The notes: a model not told the origin generated them from the sequence alone. A DNA stretch of 64,000 nt from Phytomonospora endophytica (GCF_014202425.1 NZ_JACHGT010000012.1:1-64000); one strand, 5' to 3'; counted from the stretch's first letter, positions 41,035 through 49,937 are shown. Numbers and translations: made by a program.

Positions 41035-41237
41035 TGGTCCTCCTTGTGAGGCGTTTGCCGTCTGTTGCGACGGATTAGAACGATCGCGATCGTGCCGAGC
41101 ACGAGCCCGAGTCCGAGCGTGACGAACGTGATCACCTGCTCGGCCGTACCCGCTTGGACGAGCAGGAGCATCAGCAGGGAACCGGCGACGAGGAAGGCCG
41201 CCAGATTGATCACCGCCCGGGCGAACAGCGAGGTCAC
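41031..41237 (-). CDS. Small two-helix membrane protein inside the opp operon
   Basis: This 68-residue protein starts VTSLFARAVINLAAFLVAGS, has a first helix at about residues 7-27 (LAAFLVAGSLLMLLLVQAG), a second at about 33-54 (VITFVTLGLGLVLGTIAIVL) and a basic tail RRNRRQTPHKEDQ. The GTG start overlaps the OppF stop (GTGA), and its own stop overlaps the binding-protein GTG in the same way. It is therefore translationally locked between the ATPase and the receptor. I do not recognise the family. A role in assembly or coupling of the transporter is inference. Confidence 0.75.
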   Translation of the reverse strand: MTSLFARAVINLAAFLVAGSLLMLLLVQAGTAEQVITFVTLGLGLVLGTIAIVLIRRNRRQTPHKEDQ

Positions 41238-42307
41238 TCGCCGTTCCCACCGGTCCGGGGAGCGGGCACGTGCAGGGGTGAGGCACGTCCGACCACGTGG
41301 CAGGAGACCTTGCGGTCGGCGCTGACGGCTTCCAGTTCGGGCCGCAGCACATCGCAGGTGTCGGCTTCGTGAAGCGGGCACCGGGGGTGGAAGGAGCAGC
41401 CGGTCGGCAGGTCGGCGAGGCTCGGAATCTCCGAGCTGCGCAGTCCGCCGCCGGCCTTCTTGGTCCGGGTCAGGTCGGGATCGGGTTCCGGAACCGCGTC
41501 CAGCAGGGCTTTGGTGTACGGATGCTGGGGGTCGTTGATGACCTGCGGTGTGGGACCGAACTCGACGACGCGGCCCAGGTACATGACGGCGATCCGGCCG
41601 TGCCAGCCGAAGTACTTCGCGATCGCCAGGTCGTGGGTGATGAACAGGAAGCCCACGCCCAGGTCGTCGCGGAGTTTGCCGAGCATGTTGAGCATCCCGA
41701 TGCGGATCGACACGTCCAGCATGGACGTCGACTCGTCGGCGATGATCAGTTTGGGATTCAGGGACAGCGCCCGCGCCACCGCCACCCGCTGGCGCTGGCC
41801 ACCGGACAGCTGGTGCGGGAACTTGGGCAGGTAGGACTCGGCGGGAGTCAGGTCCACCTGCTCAAGGAGCTTGGCGGACTGGTCCCAGCCGTCTTTGCGG
41901 CCCTTCGCCATACCGTGCTTGCGCAGCGGTGTGACGAGGGTGCGATGGATGTCGCGGATCGGGTTGAGCGACGCGTAGGGGTCCTGGTGTACATATTGGA
42001 CGGACTTGCGGTAGGCCGCGAACTCCTGCTTCGACATCGACCAGATGTCGCGGCCCTCGTACTCGACCGTGCCGCCGCTGGGACGTGCCAGACCGGCGGC
42101 CATGCGGGCGGTGGTGGTCTTCCCGCAACCGGACTCGCCGACGAGGCACAGCACCTCGCCGGGCCCGACGGACAGGTCGACGTCGTCGACGGCCTTCAGG
42201 GAGCCCTTCTTGGACTTGAAGGTCTGCGAGACGCCGCGCAGGGTGATCAGGGGCGCGGGACGGTCCTTGCCCGGCTCCGGGTCCTCGTGCACCACGGTGT
42301 CGGTCAT
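41234..42307 (-). CDS. oppF: Oligopeptide ABC transporter ATPase, OppF-type
   Basis: This protein of about 357 residues has Walker A GESGCGKTTTARM, signature LSGGQRQRVAVARAL, Walker B LIIADESTSMLD and the His switch ITHDLA. The C-terminal region has the Cys-rich oligopeptide-transporter motif GCSFHPRCPLHEADTC, a possible iron-sulfur site. An in-frame GTG 15 bases upstream overlaps the OppD end and is an alternative start. It pairs with the OppD-type ATPase to drive import. Confidence 0.93.
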   Translation of the reverse strand: MTDTVVHEDPEPGKDRPAPLITLRGVSQTFKSKKGSLKAVDDVDLSVGPGEVLCLVGESGCGKTTTARMAAGLARPSGGTVEYEGRDIWSMSKQEFAAYRKSVQYVHQDPYASLNPIRDIHRTLVTPLRKHGMAKGRKDGWDQSAKLLEQVDLTPAESYLPKFPHQLSGGQRQRVAVARALSLNPKLIIADESTSMLDVSIRIGMLNMLGKLRDDLGVGFLFITHDLAIAKYFGWHGRIAVMYLGRVVEFGPTPQVINDPQHPYTKALLDAVPEPDPDLTRTKKAGGGLRSSEIPSLADLPTGCSFHPRCPLHEADTCDVLRPELEAVSADRKVSCHVVGRASPLHVPAPRTGGNGE

Positions 42308-42314
42308 TTCGATC

Positions 42315-43382
42315 TCAGACACGCTCCACCACCTTGCGCTCGTAAGTGACGTCCTCCCAGCGGAGGCAGGCCGCCGCGTGGGTGGTCCCGGCCGACCGCT
42401 CGGTGATCGCGTCCAGCTCGGGATCCCGTTCGGTGCAACGGTCCTCGGCGAACTCGCAGCGCGGCGCGAAGGAGCAGCCGCTCGGCAGGTTCGACAGACT
42501 CGGTGGCGCACCGGGGATCGAGGCCAGTTCCGGCAGGTCGCCGACGACCGGCGGCACGGCCTTGATCAGGCCGACCGTGTAGGGATGCCGCGGCCCGTAG
42601 AAGATGTCGCGCGCGGTGCCGGCCTCGATGATCTTTCCGGCGTACATGGTGGCCACGCGGTCGGCGAGCTCGGCGGCGATCGCCAGGTCGTGCGAGATGA
42701 AGACCATGGCGAACTTGCGTTCGGCCCGCAGCTCGTGCAGCACGTCGACGATCGCGCGCTGGGTGAGGATGTCCAGCGCCGTGGTCGGCTCGTCGAGGAT
42801 CAGCAGCTTCGGGTCGAGCAGCAGGCTCATCGCGATGAGCACGCGCTGCCGCATCCCGCCGGACAGTTCGTGCGGGTAGCTCGGCAGGACCCGGTTGGGT
42901 TCGAGGCGAACCGATCGCAGCAGTTCGGCGCTGCGCTCCCAGATCTCCTTCTTGGAGGGCTTGCGCCCGCCGTCGGGGTGGGCGCGGATGGTGTCGCCCA
43001 TCTGGTCGATGATCCGCAGCACCGGGTTGAAGGAGTTCATCGCGCCCTGGAACACCATGGCCGCGTCGCGCCAGCGCCACTTGCGCAGCTCCTGCTTGCG
43101 CAGGGCGAGAACGTCCACACTGGACCCGTCGCGGCCGTTGAAGGTGATGCTGCCCTTCGGGACGCTGCCCAGCTTCGGCAGCAGCCGCAACAGGCCGAGG
43201 CCCAGGGTCGTCTTGCCGCAACCCGATTCCCCGACCAGGGCGAGGGACTGGTTGGGGTAGAGGTCGAAGTCGACGCCGCGGACCGCCTCGACGGTCTTGC
43301 CGTCGCCGGTCTTGTAGGCCACGTGCAGGTCACGGACGGACAGGATCGGGCCGTCGGTCTTCGGCGGATCAGTGGTCGGCAA
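42315..43382 (-). CDS. oppD: Oligopeptide ABC transporter ATPase, OppD-type
   Basis: This 355-residue protein has Walker A GESGCGKTTLGLGLL, a Q-loop in MVFQGAMNSFNPVLRI, signature LSGGMRQRVLIAMSLLL, Walker B LLILDEPTTALD and ISHDLAI. The C-terminal motif GCSFAPRCEFAEDRC is typical of OppD/DppD. Its start is 15 bases after the permease stop and its end meets the OppF-type gene. Confidence 0.94.
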   Translation of the reverse strand: MPTTDPPKTDGPILSVRDLHVAYKTGDGKTVEAVRGVDFDLYPNQSLALVGESGCGKTTLGLGLLRLLPKLGSVPKGSITFNGRDGSSVDVLALRKQELRKWRWRDAAMVFQGAMNSFNPVLRIIDQMGDTIRAHPDGGRKPSKKEIWERSAELLRSVRLEPNRVLPSYPHELSGGMRQRVLIAMSLLLDPKLLILDEPTTALDILTQRAIVDVLHELRAERKFAMVFISHDLAIAAELADRVATMYAGKIIEAGTARDIFYGPRHPYTVGLIKAVPPVVGDLPELASIPGAPPSLSNLPSGCSFAPRCEFAEDRCTERDPELDAITERSAGTTHAAACLRWEDVTYERKVVERV

Positions 43383-43397
43383 CGGTCACACCCTTCT

Positions 43398-44291
43398 CTA
43401 CTTGTCCCGCAACCGCGGATTGAGGATCTCCTCCAGCGAGCGGGTCAGCATGATCAGGCCGAGCTGGAGGAGGGCGATCATCGCGATGGGCGCGAGGATG
43501 TACGGCATCGCCGCGGGGAGGAACATCGCGCCGCCGATCCAGGCGTTGTTGATCATGATTCCCCAGTTGGCGCCCGCCAGCGGCGCGAGGCCGAGGACGT
43601 AGAGGCCGACGAGGGCGTAGATCGCGTTGGTGACGGCGATGATGAAGTTGATGAGGATGTAGCTGGCCATGTTCGGCACGATCTCGCCGAACACCACGCG
43701 GGTGGTGCCGAGGTCGAGGAGTTTGGCGGCCTCGACGAACTCGCGCTCCTTGAGCGACAGGGCCTGCGCGCGGATCGAGCGCATCAGGACCGGCCAGGTC
43801 AGGCAGCCGATGATCAGCGCGAGGTAGATCGGGCTGTCGAGGCTGAAGAAGGCGCCCAGCACGGCCAGCAGGACGATCTGCGGGACCGTCATGACGATGT
43901 CGGTCAGCTGCAGCATGAAGCTGTCGAAGCGGCCGCGGATGTAGGCGGCGAGGGAGCCGACGACCACGGCGATGACGGTGGTGATCGCCGCGGCGAGGAA
44001 GCCGACGAAGACGACCGTCTGTCCACCCAGGACAATCTGCTTGAGGGTGTCCTTGCCGGCCATGTCGGTGCCGAGCCAGTGCCCGGCGCGCGGGGGTCCC
44101 CAGATCGCGTCGAGGTCGGTCGGCATCTTGCTGTCGATGAAGATCGGCGCCAGGGCCGACATGCCGACGATCAGCGTGACGATGATGAACCCGGCGAAGC
44201 CGGTCTTGCTGCGGGTCAGCTCGCGGAAGAAGCCGCGGAGGGCGCCCCTGTTGCCGGCCTCGACGGTCGGGGCGGCGGAGACTTGTGCCAC
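43398..44291 (-). CDS. oppC: Oligopeptide ABC transporter permease, OppC/DppC-type
   Basis: This 297-residue permease has the extra N-terminal OppC helix and GHWLGTDMAGKDTLKQIV, which resembles the family GTDxxGRD motif. Six helices in all are predicted. The coupling loop EFVEAAKLLDLGTTRVVFGE matches the EAA motif. The ATG overlaps nothing; only one base separates it from the oppB-like stop. It forms the channel with the OppB-type subunit. Confidence 0.94.
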   Translation of the reverse strand: MAQVSAAPTVEAGNRGALRGFFRELTRSKTGFAGFIIVTLIVGMSALAPIFIDSKMPTDLDAIWGPPRAGHWLGTDMAGKDTLKQIVLGGQTVVFVGFLAAAITTVIAVVVGSLAAYIRGRFDSFMLQLTDIVMTVPQIVLLAVLGAFFSLDSPIYLALIIGCLTWPVLMRSIRAQALSLKEREFVEAAKLLDLGTTRVVFGEIVPNMASYILINFIIAVTNAIYALVGLYVLGLAPLAGANWGIMINNAWIGGAMFLPAAMPYILAPIAMIALLQLGLIMLTRSLEEILNPRLRDK

Positions 44292-44292
44292 C

Positions 44293-45378
44293 TCAGGCCT
44301 CCTTTTCCTCGGTGCGGATCCGCGGGTCGAGCACGCTGTAGGCCAGGTCGGACAACAGGTTCGCGGTCACGACGGTGATCGTCACGATGAGCAGCACGCC
44401 CTGGATGACCGGATAGTCACGGGCCTGCACCGAGTCGAAGAGCGTGATGCCGATGCCCTCGTAGCGGAAGACCTTCTCCACGAAGATCGCGCCGCCGACG
44501 ACGAAGCCGGCCTGGGTGGCGATCTGCGCGACGAGCGGCAGGACGGCGTTGCGGCCGACATAGGAGGTGCGGATGCGCCCGTCGGTCAGGCCGCGCGCTC
44601 GGGCGACCATGACGTAGTCCTCGCCCAGGATCTGCGTCGTCGACGACTTCATCACCAGTGCCCAGGTCCCGACCGTGGTGAGCACGTAGGTCAGGATCGG
44701 CAGGCTCGCGTGATAGAAGGCGTCCTGCAGGAAGCGCAGGGAGAACTCCGGTTCGATGCCCGGGGACAGTTTCCCGCGGATCTGGCCGTAGTTGATGATC
44801 CCCATCTGCACGGCGCCGAACACGACGATCATCAGCGCGAGCAGGTAGTTGGGGATGGCGTGCAGGGTCGACCCGATCGTGGAGATCGTGTGGTCGAGGA
44901 TCCCGCCGCGCCGGTAGGCCATGGCCATGCCCATGAGCAGACCGAGGCTGACCGAGATGATCAGCGCGATGCCGACACTGAACAGCGTCCACGGCAGGTG
45001 CGAGGCGATCTTGTCGGTGACCGAGGTCCCCGGCGAGAGGATCGACATGCCGAAGTCGCCTTGGAGGATTCCCCCGAGGTAGTCGAGGTACTGCTCCCAC
45101 AGCGGTGTTCCGGGATCGAAGGAGAACAACGCTGCGGCCTGTGCGGCGGCGGCGTCGTACGTCATCCCGTACTTGCCGATCTGGTCGTTGATGTAGACGT
45201 CGACCGGGTTACCCGGCAACAGGCGCACGAGGAAGAAGACGCCCGTGGCCACGATCCACACGATGAATATTGCCCGCAGGATCCGGCGGAGCACGTAGCT
45301 GCGCCAGATCCGACGGAGGATAGACCGGCCGTCCCCGTCCGCTTTCGCGGTGGTGACGGAAGGGCTGACGGTTGCCAC
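44293..45378 (-). CDS. oppB: Oligopeptide ABC transporter permease, OppB/DppB-type
   Basis: This permease of about 361 residues has the OppB N-terminal helix (YVLRRILRAIFIVWIVATGV), the LLPGNPVDV segment, six helices and the coupling loop YVMVARARGLTDGRIRTSYV. The C-terminal block ARDYPVIQGVLL is conserved in the family. The GTG at 45378 was chosen because GGGAGGAGC precedes it; the TTG 15 bases upstream would lie on that site. It is the first gene of the operon; its promoter must lie in the AT-richer region upstream, near a 9-bp inverted repeat. Confidence 0.93.
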   Translation of the reverse strand: MATVSPSVTTAKADGDGRSILRRIWRSYVLRRILRAIFIVWIVATGVFFLVRLLPGNPVDVYINDQIGKYGMTYDAAAAQAAALFSFDPGTPLWEQYLDYLGGILQGDFGMSILSPGTSVTDKIASHLPWTLFSVGIALIISVSLGLLMGMAMAYRRGGILDHTISTIGSTLHAIPNYLLALMIVVFGAVQMGIINYGQIRGKLSPGIEPEFSLRFLQDAFYHASLPILTYVLTTVGTWALVMKSSTTQILGEDYVMVARARGLTDGRIRTSYVGRNAVLPLVAQIATQAGFVVGGAIFVEKVFRYEGIGITLFDSVQARDYPVIQGVLLIVTITVVTANLLSDLAYSVLDPRIRTEEKEA

Positions 45379-45413
45379 CCAGCTCCTCCCCAAGATCGAC
45401 TGTGATCCGGTAC

Positions 45414-45433
45414 GGAGTGAGCGGGCTCACTCC
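45414..45433. promoter_or_regulatory. Inverted repeat GGAGTGAGC-GG-GCTCACTCC upstream of oppB
   Basis: A perfect 9-bp inverted repeat with a two-base centre lies 36 bases before the oppB-like start. Its tight centre suits a dimeric regulator better than a terminator. It could be an operator of the peptide transporter. Confidence 0.55.
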
Positions 45434-45937
45434 GGCGCGATGTGCGTTGGAGCGTAACGCCTGCGCGATATTGCGCGCCAGAGGCGGTATCGAATCGTTA
45501 TCTTCCAACTCAGTACATGATCGTCAACAGAGAGTGACGACGCGTCCACTGCGGATAGTTAGTCCGCTTTGCTGTCCGGATAAGGAATCTAGCGTGCTCG
45601 GCAGGCCTTTTGCGCCCTGCGGGGGGACGGATCGGAGGGGTCCGGCATAGCGCTCGTTTCGCGCGGCGACTTTGCGCGCAAGGCCATTGCGCGTAAACAC
45701 TCTTTAATAACGACGTCGGGACGGTTTCCGGAACGTGACGCCGTTCGCGTCCCGGCGGCCGCCCTACCGCCCGGGGCCCCGGCACGGTGGTCCGGACCTG
45801 TTGGAACACAGGCATTCCGCGACCGGTGAGCGCCCGGCCGGGCACCGGCCAGCGCGACGCGCCCGTCGGCGGAGGCGTCCGAAGGGTGGGAGCCTTCATG
45901 ATCCTCGGCCGTGCGCGTTCCGCCTGAGACCGGGCTC
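45434..45937. other. Intergenic region upstream of the opp operon
   Basis: I find no gene in these 504 bases. The part from 45430 to 45720 is AT-richer than its surroundings, as expected for promoters. It holds three copies of TTGCGCG (45471, 45672 and 45687), one being part of the palindrome TTGCGCGCAA (45672-45681). The part nearer the potassium channel gene is GC-rich with no feature that I can support. The frames here lack coding character. Confidence 0.5.
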
Positions 45938-46456
45938 TCAGGCGCGGTGATCCTTTCGGCGGCGCTCGGCCGCGCGCCGGACACGGGCGGTCAGGATCGA
46001 CACGAACGCGCTCACGAAAACGACGTCGAACACCATGTGAGCGGTCACCAGGCCGCGTGCCAGCTGGCCTTGCGCGTACACGTCGCCGAAGCCGACGGTC
46101 ACCATCGTCGTCACGGTGAAGTAGAGCGCGTCGGTGCGCGTGGCCAGGCCGGCGAACTCGCCGGGTCGCGCCTCGGCGAGGAAGTAGTAGGCGAGGGCGA
46201 AGACGAACACCGTCAGGGCGAGCAGATAGAACAGCGACTCCAGACGGACGCCGCTGTCGTCGACGGCGCGCGCCTGCGCCCGGATCTGCCGGGAGAACAG
46301 CCACGCCAGGCCCGCGACGGCCAGGGCGCACACGATGCCGCGCGGCACGAAGGCCGCGTCGGAGGTGTCGACGGGGAGGACGTAGTAGCCGACGAGACCC
46401 GCGAGCAGGACGGCGGCCACACGCAGCCGTCGTCGCCCGCCATGCCCTTCGGACAC
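45938..46456 (-). CDS. Potassium channel-like membrane protein (two-pore-helix ion channel family)
   Basis: This 172-residue protein has four hydrophobic helices: about residues 12-28, 38-54, 74-94 and 138-156. A pore loop lies between the last two: TTMVTVGFGDV, where TVGFGD (120-125) is the K+ selectivity filter. No RCK or cyclic nucleotide domain follows, only a basic tail. It should form a tetrameric K+ channel. The gene stands alone, with the flavin dehydrogenase gene upstream on the same strand 75 bases away. Confidence 0.9.
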   Translation of the reverse strand: MSEGHGGRRRLRVAAVLLAGLVGYYVLPVDTSDAAFVPRGIVCALAVAGLAWLFSRQIRAQARAVDDSGVRLESLFYLLALTVFVFALAYYFLAEARPGEFAGLATRTDALYFTVTTMVTVGFGDVYAQGQLARGLVTAHMVFDVVFVSAFVSILTARVRRAAERRRKDHRA

Positions 46457-46531
46457 CTCGCCCCCGTTCCCCGCCTTCCTCCTATCTACTGCATCGGAAG
46501 GCGGGACGCGGGACGCTTGCCCGAACCGGCG

Positions 46532-48181
46532 TCAGGCGGTCGCCTTCGCCGCCGCGCGCCCGGCCTGACGGCCGGAGAAGATGCAGCCGCCGAGGAACGT
46601 GCCCTCCAGCGAGCGGTAGCCGTGCATGCCGCCGCCGCCGAAACCGGCGACCTCACCGGCCGCGTACAGGCCCGGCAGCGGTTCACCGTCGGCGCGCAGG
46701 ACGCGGGCGTCGAGGTCGGTCTCCAGGCCGCCCAGGGTCTTGCGGGTGAGGATGTTGAGGCGCACGGCGATCAGCGGCCCGGCCTTCGGGTCGAGCAGGC
46801 GGTGCGGGGAGGCGACCCGGACGAGCTTGTCGCCGCGGTAGTTGCGCGCGCCCCTGATCGCGGTGACCTGGAGGTCCTTGGTGAACTTGTTGCCGATCTC
46901 CCGGTCGCGCGCCTCGATCTGGCGGCGCACCTCGGCCTCGTCGAGCAGCGGCTCGGCCGTCAGCGCGTTCATGCCGCGCACGAGCGTGGTCAGGTCGTCG
47001 GCGACGACGAAGTCCGCGCCCTTCTGCTTGAAGGCCTCGACCGGGCCCGGCGCGCCCGGCAACACCCGCTTGAGGACCTGCTTGACGCTCTTGCCGGTCA
47101 GGTCGGGGTTCTGCTCGGAGCCGGAGAGCGCGAACTCCTTCTCGATGATCTTCTGCGTGAGGACGAACCACGTGTACTCGTGGCCCGTGCGCATGATGTG
47201 TTCGAGGGTCCCGAGCGTGTCGAAGCCCGGGAACAGCGGGACGGGCAGGCGCTTGCCGGTCGCGTCCAGCCACAGGCTCGACGGGCCGGGGAGGATGCGG
47301 ATGCCGTGCTTGTCCCACACGGGCGCCCAGTTCTCGATGCCCTCGGTGTAGTGCCACATGCGGTCGGGGTTGATGATGCGGCCGCCCGCCTGCTCGCTGA
47401 TGGCGAGCATGCGCCCGTCGACGTGCGCGGGGACGCCCGACAGGAGCTTCCCGGGGGCCTTGCCGAGACGCTCGGGCCAGGCCTTGCGGACGAGTTCGTG
47501 GTTGCCGCCGATGCCGCCGGCGGTGACGACGACGGCCTGCGCGCTCAGCTCGAAGGAGCCGGTGACGTCGCGGGAGGAGGCCTCGCCGCGCGCGACCGCG
47601 CTGTCGGCGAGGATGCCGCCGCGCACGCCGGTGACGGCGCCGTCGGTCGTGACGAGCTCGTCGACCCGGTGCCGGAACGCCAGCGTGACCAGGCCTTTCG
47701 CGACGGCCTCGCGTACCCGGCGCTCGAAGGGCGCGACGACGCCCGGGCCGGTGCCCCACGTGACGTGGAAGCGCGGGACGGAGTTGCCGTGGCCGTCGGC
47801 GAGATAGCCGCCGCGTTCGGCCCAGCCGACGACGGGGAAGAAGCGGACGCCCTGGGCGTGCAGCCAGGGGCGCTTCTCACCGGCGGCGAAGTCGACGTAG
47901 GCCTCGGCCCACCTGCGCGGCCAGGCGTCCTCGTCGCGGTCGAAACCGGCGCTGCCCAGCCAGTCCTGCCAGGCGAGTTCGTGGGAGTCGCGGACGCCCA
48001 TGCGGCGCTGCTCCGGAGTGTCGACGAGGAAGAGCCCGCCGAAGGACCAGTGCGCCTGGCCCCCGAGGGAGGCCTCCGGCTCCTGGTCGAGGAGGATCAC
48101 CTTCCGGCCGGCGTCGGCCAGCTCCGCGGTGGCGACGAGCCCCGCCAGCCCCGCCCCGACCACAATGACGTCTGCGTCCAT
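46532..48181 (-). CDS. FAD-binding dehydrogenase (fumarate reductase/KstD-like)
   Basis: This 549-residue flavoprotein starts MDADVIVVGAGLAGLVATAE, the dinucleotide-binding motif, followed by GRKVILLDQEPEASLGGQAH. The family block FGGGGMHGYRSLEGTFLGGC with PLPGLYAAGEVAG closes the FAD site near the C terminus. The family includes ketosteroid dehydrogenases and fumarate reductase flavoproteins; the present type is usually called FAD-binding dehydrogenase with unknown substrate. GGAGGCGGC precedes the ATG. It is divergent from the dimethylargininase gene with 72 bases between. Confidence 0.9.
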   Translation of the reverse strand: MDADVIVVGAGLAGLVATAELADAGRKVILLDQEPEASLGGQAHWSFGGLFLVDTPEQRRMGVRDSHELAWQDWLGSAGFDRDEDAWPRRWAEAYVDFAAGEKRPWLHAQGVRFFPVVGWAERGGYLADGHGNSVPRFHVTWGTGPGVVAPFERRVREAVAKGLVTLAFRHRVDELVTTDGAVTGVRGGILADSAVARGEASSRDVTGSFELSAQAVVVTAGGIGGNHELVRKAWPERLGKAPGKLLSGVPAHVDGRMLAISEQAGGRIINPDRMWHYTEGIENWAPVWDKHGIRILPGPSSLWLDATGKRLPVPLFPGFDTLGTLEHIMRTGHEYTWFVLTQKIIEKEFALSGSEQNPDLTGKSVKQVLKRVLPGAPGPVEAFKQKGADFVVADDLTTLVRGMNALTAEPLLDEAEVRRQIEARDREIGNKFTKDLQVTAIRGARNYRGDKLVRVASPHRLLDPKAGPLIAVRLNILTRKTLGGLETDLDARVLRADGEPLPGLYAAGEVAGFGGGGMHGYRSLEGTFLGGCIFSGRQAGRAAAKATA

Positions 48182-48253
48182 GTGCCGCCTCCCAATCTGT
48201 GCGCAGAGGTTTACCACAGACTCGGGCGCCGCACCAAGCAGTGAGGAGTTTCG

Positions 48254-49033
48254 ATGCTCGCACTCGTCCGCAGGCCCGGCCCCCGGCTGGCCGACGGCCT
48301 CGTCACGCACATCGAGCGCACGCCGGTGTCGCTCCCGCGCGCGATGGAGCAGTGGGACGCCTACGTCGCGGCCTTCGAGGGGCACGGCTGGCAGGTGCGC
48401 GAGGTGCCGCCCGCCGACGACTGCCCCGACGCGGTGTTCGTCGAGGACGCCGTGGTCATGTACCGCAACGTCGCCGTGGTCACCCGGCCCGGCGCGCAGG
48501 CCCGTCGCGGCGAGACCGCGGCCGTGCGCGAGGTCGTCGAGGACCTCGGCTGCCCCGTCGTGGAACTGCGCGCCCCCGCCACCCTCGACGGCGGCGACGT
48601 GCTCAAGGTCGGCGACACGGTCTACGTCGGACGCGGCGGCCGGACCAACGCCGCAGGCGTCGCCGCCCTCCGCGCCGCGCTGACGCCGCTGGGGGCGACG
48701 GTCGTGGCGGTGCCCGTCGCGAAGGTGCTGCACTTGAAGTCGGCGGTGACGGCCCTGCCCTGCGGGACCGTCATCGGGTACCCCGACGTCGTGGACGACG
48801 CGGGGATGTACCCGAGCTTCCTCGCCGTCCCCGAAGAGAGCGGCGGCCACGTCGTCGACCTCGGTCAGGGGCGCCTCCTCATCGCGGCCTCCGCCCCGCG
48901 CACGGCCGACCTGATCGCCGACCTCGGCTACACGCCCGTCGTCGTCGACATCGGCGAATACGAGAAGCTCGAAGGCTGCGTGACCTGCCTGTCCGTCCGC
49001 GTCCGCGACCTCTGGCCGCGGCCCGGGGGTTGA
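48254..49033 (+). CDS. ddaH: NG,NG-dimethylarginine dimethylaminohydrolase (dimethylargininase)
   Basis: This 259-residue protein of the amidinotransferase fold has FVEDAVV (Glu64-Asp65), TLDGGDVLKVG, a catalytic His160 in KVLHLKSAV and the nucleophile Cys245 in EGCVTCLSVRVR. These match the residues of P. aeruginosa DDAH (His162, Cys249). It converts methylated arginines to citrulline and methylamines. GAGGAG precedes the ATG. A tRNA gene follows 40 bases after the stop. Confidence 0.93.
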   Translation: MLALVRRPGPRLADGLVTHIERTPVSLPRAMEQWDAYVAAFEGHGWQVREVPPADDCPDAVFVEDAVVMYRNVAVVTRPGAQARRGETAAVREVVEDLGCPVVELRAPATLDGGDVLKVGDTVYVGRGGRTNAAGVAALRAALTPLGATVVAVPVAKVLHLKSAVTALPCGTVIGYPDVVDDAGMYPSFLAVPEESGGHVVDLGQGRLLIAASAPRTADLIADLGYTPVVVDIGEYEKLEGCVTCLSVRVRDLWPRPGG

Positions 49034-49073
49034 CCGACGCGGCGGCCGACGGGGACGGCTAGACTGTCCGCGC

Positions 49074-49149
49074 GCCCTCGTAGCTCAGGGGATAGAGCAT
49101 CGGTTTCCTAAACCGTGTGTCGCAGGTTCGATTCCTGCCGGGGGCACCA
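49074..49149 (+). tRNA. tRNA-Arg(CCU)
   Basis: A 76-base cloverleaf with the CCA end encoded. The acceptor GCCCTCG pairs with CGGGGGC with one T-G pair. The D arm is GCTC...GAGC. The anticodon loop TTCCTAA gives anticodon CCT, reading the rare Arg codon AGG. The T arm is GCAGG-TTCGATT-CCTGC. The outermost anticodon-stem pair is a T-T mismatch. A GTGGAC/GTCCAC hairpin near 49208 may end the transcript. Confidence 0.95.
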
Positions 49150-49250
49150 GTGTTTCGCCAGTTCAGAGGCATGGTTCGCGCTTAGGATCACGACGTATCC
49201 GGCTCGCGTGGACAGCGCGCGTCCACAATCCGTCCATGTTCGGCGATCGA

Positions 49251-49307
49251 CGCGCCGTCGGCTCTCGCCGCGCCCGGCCGGGGCACGTCGCGAGAGCCGA
49301 CGGCGCG
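49251..49307 (-). terminator. 17-bp hairpin after the secreted protein gene
   Basis: CGCGCCGTCGGCTCTCG (49251-49267) pairs perfectly with CGAGAGCCGACGGCGCG (49291-49307). The 23-base loop contains a further GCCC/GGGC pairing. It lies 13 bases 3' of the minus-strand stop and also faces the tRNA gene, so it can stop both. Confidence 0.65.
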
Positions 49308-49319
49308 CGTCTCCTGGAG

Positions 49320-49937
49320 TCAGGCGGAAGTACCCGCCTTGCAGAGCCCCATCGCGGCCATCTCGACGATGCAGAACATGGTCCCCGCTTCGCCCGGCCC
49401 AGAAGCGCCGCCATTGTCGGTGACGGGGTTCAGCGCGCCTTCCCAGGGCTGTCCGAGGAAGTCGTCGAGGCTCGTGATGCCCTCGGCCTTGAGGACGCCG
49501 GTGTACTCCTGTTCGGCCTCCAGTCCCGGGGTGGGCTTCTCGACCGTGATCTTCACGGTGAGCTCCAGGTTGCCCGTCAGCGCGGGCGGAACGCCGACAC
49601 CGGCGTCCAGGGACGCGGCGGCCTCCCCGACGAGTTCGAGGGTGACCGTCCCGAAGGTCTCGGACTCGCCCGACAGGGACAGCCCGGTGATCGGCACGTT
49701 CGCCTCGGTGGAACGCTGCGGCGACCCGAAGGGCATAGAGCTGATAAGCCCGCCGACGAGAGGGACACCCCCGGCGTCCTCGGCCGTCCCGTCCTGCTGG
49801 TCCGTGCTCAGTGTGAGCATCCCCTTGACCTCGTGCTCGACCCCGGTGACACCGGCCGCGGCACTGCCCGCCCCGACCAGGATCGCCAGACCGGCGCCGA
49901 GCACGACGACCGCCAAGCGGCCCGAACGCTTCCTCAT
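49320..49937 (-). CDS. Secreted protein of unknown function
   Basis: This 205-residue protein starts with a clear signal peptide (MRKRSGRLAVVVLGAGLAIL, ending in GAGSAAAG), with cleavage probable near residue 28. The mature part alternates strands and turns (GTVTLELVGEAAASLDAGVG, NLELTVKITVEKPTPG) and ends with two Cys (MFCIVEMAAMGLC), which could form a disulfide. I do not recognise the family. GTG codons 9-15 bases upstream are alternative starts. No operon partner is seen. Confidence 0.75.
   Translation of the reverse strand: MRKRSGRLAVVVLGAGLAILVGAGSAAAGVTGVEHEVKGMLTLSTDQQDGTAEDAGGVPLVGGLISSMPFGSPQRSTEANVPITGLSLSGESETFGTVTLELVGEAAASLDAGVGVPPALTGNLELTVKITVEKPTPGLEAEQEYTGVLKAEGITSLDDFLGQPWEGALNPVTDNGGASGPGEAGTMFCIVEMAAMGLCKAGTSA

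Noticed and set aside
42045-44378. Plus-strand open frame of 777 codons over the opp genes
   Set aside because: It is antisense to OppF, OppD and OppC, which carry complete family motifs; the product is low-complexity His/Asp/Arg-rich sequence.
45379-45937. Hidden small gene or RNA in the 560-base gap before oppB
   Set aside because: No frame shows coding bias or a domain and no clear RNA fold with promoter and terminator was found; only repeats are reported.
45911-48244. Plus-strand open frame of 777 codons over the K+ channel and flavin dehydrogenase genes
   Set aside because: Antisense shadow caused by high GC; no domain, and both minus-strand genes are clear.
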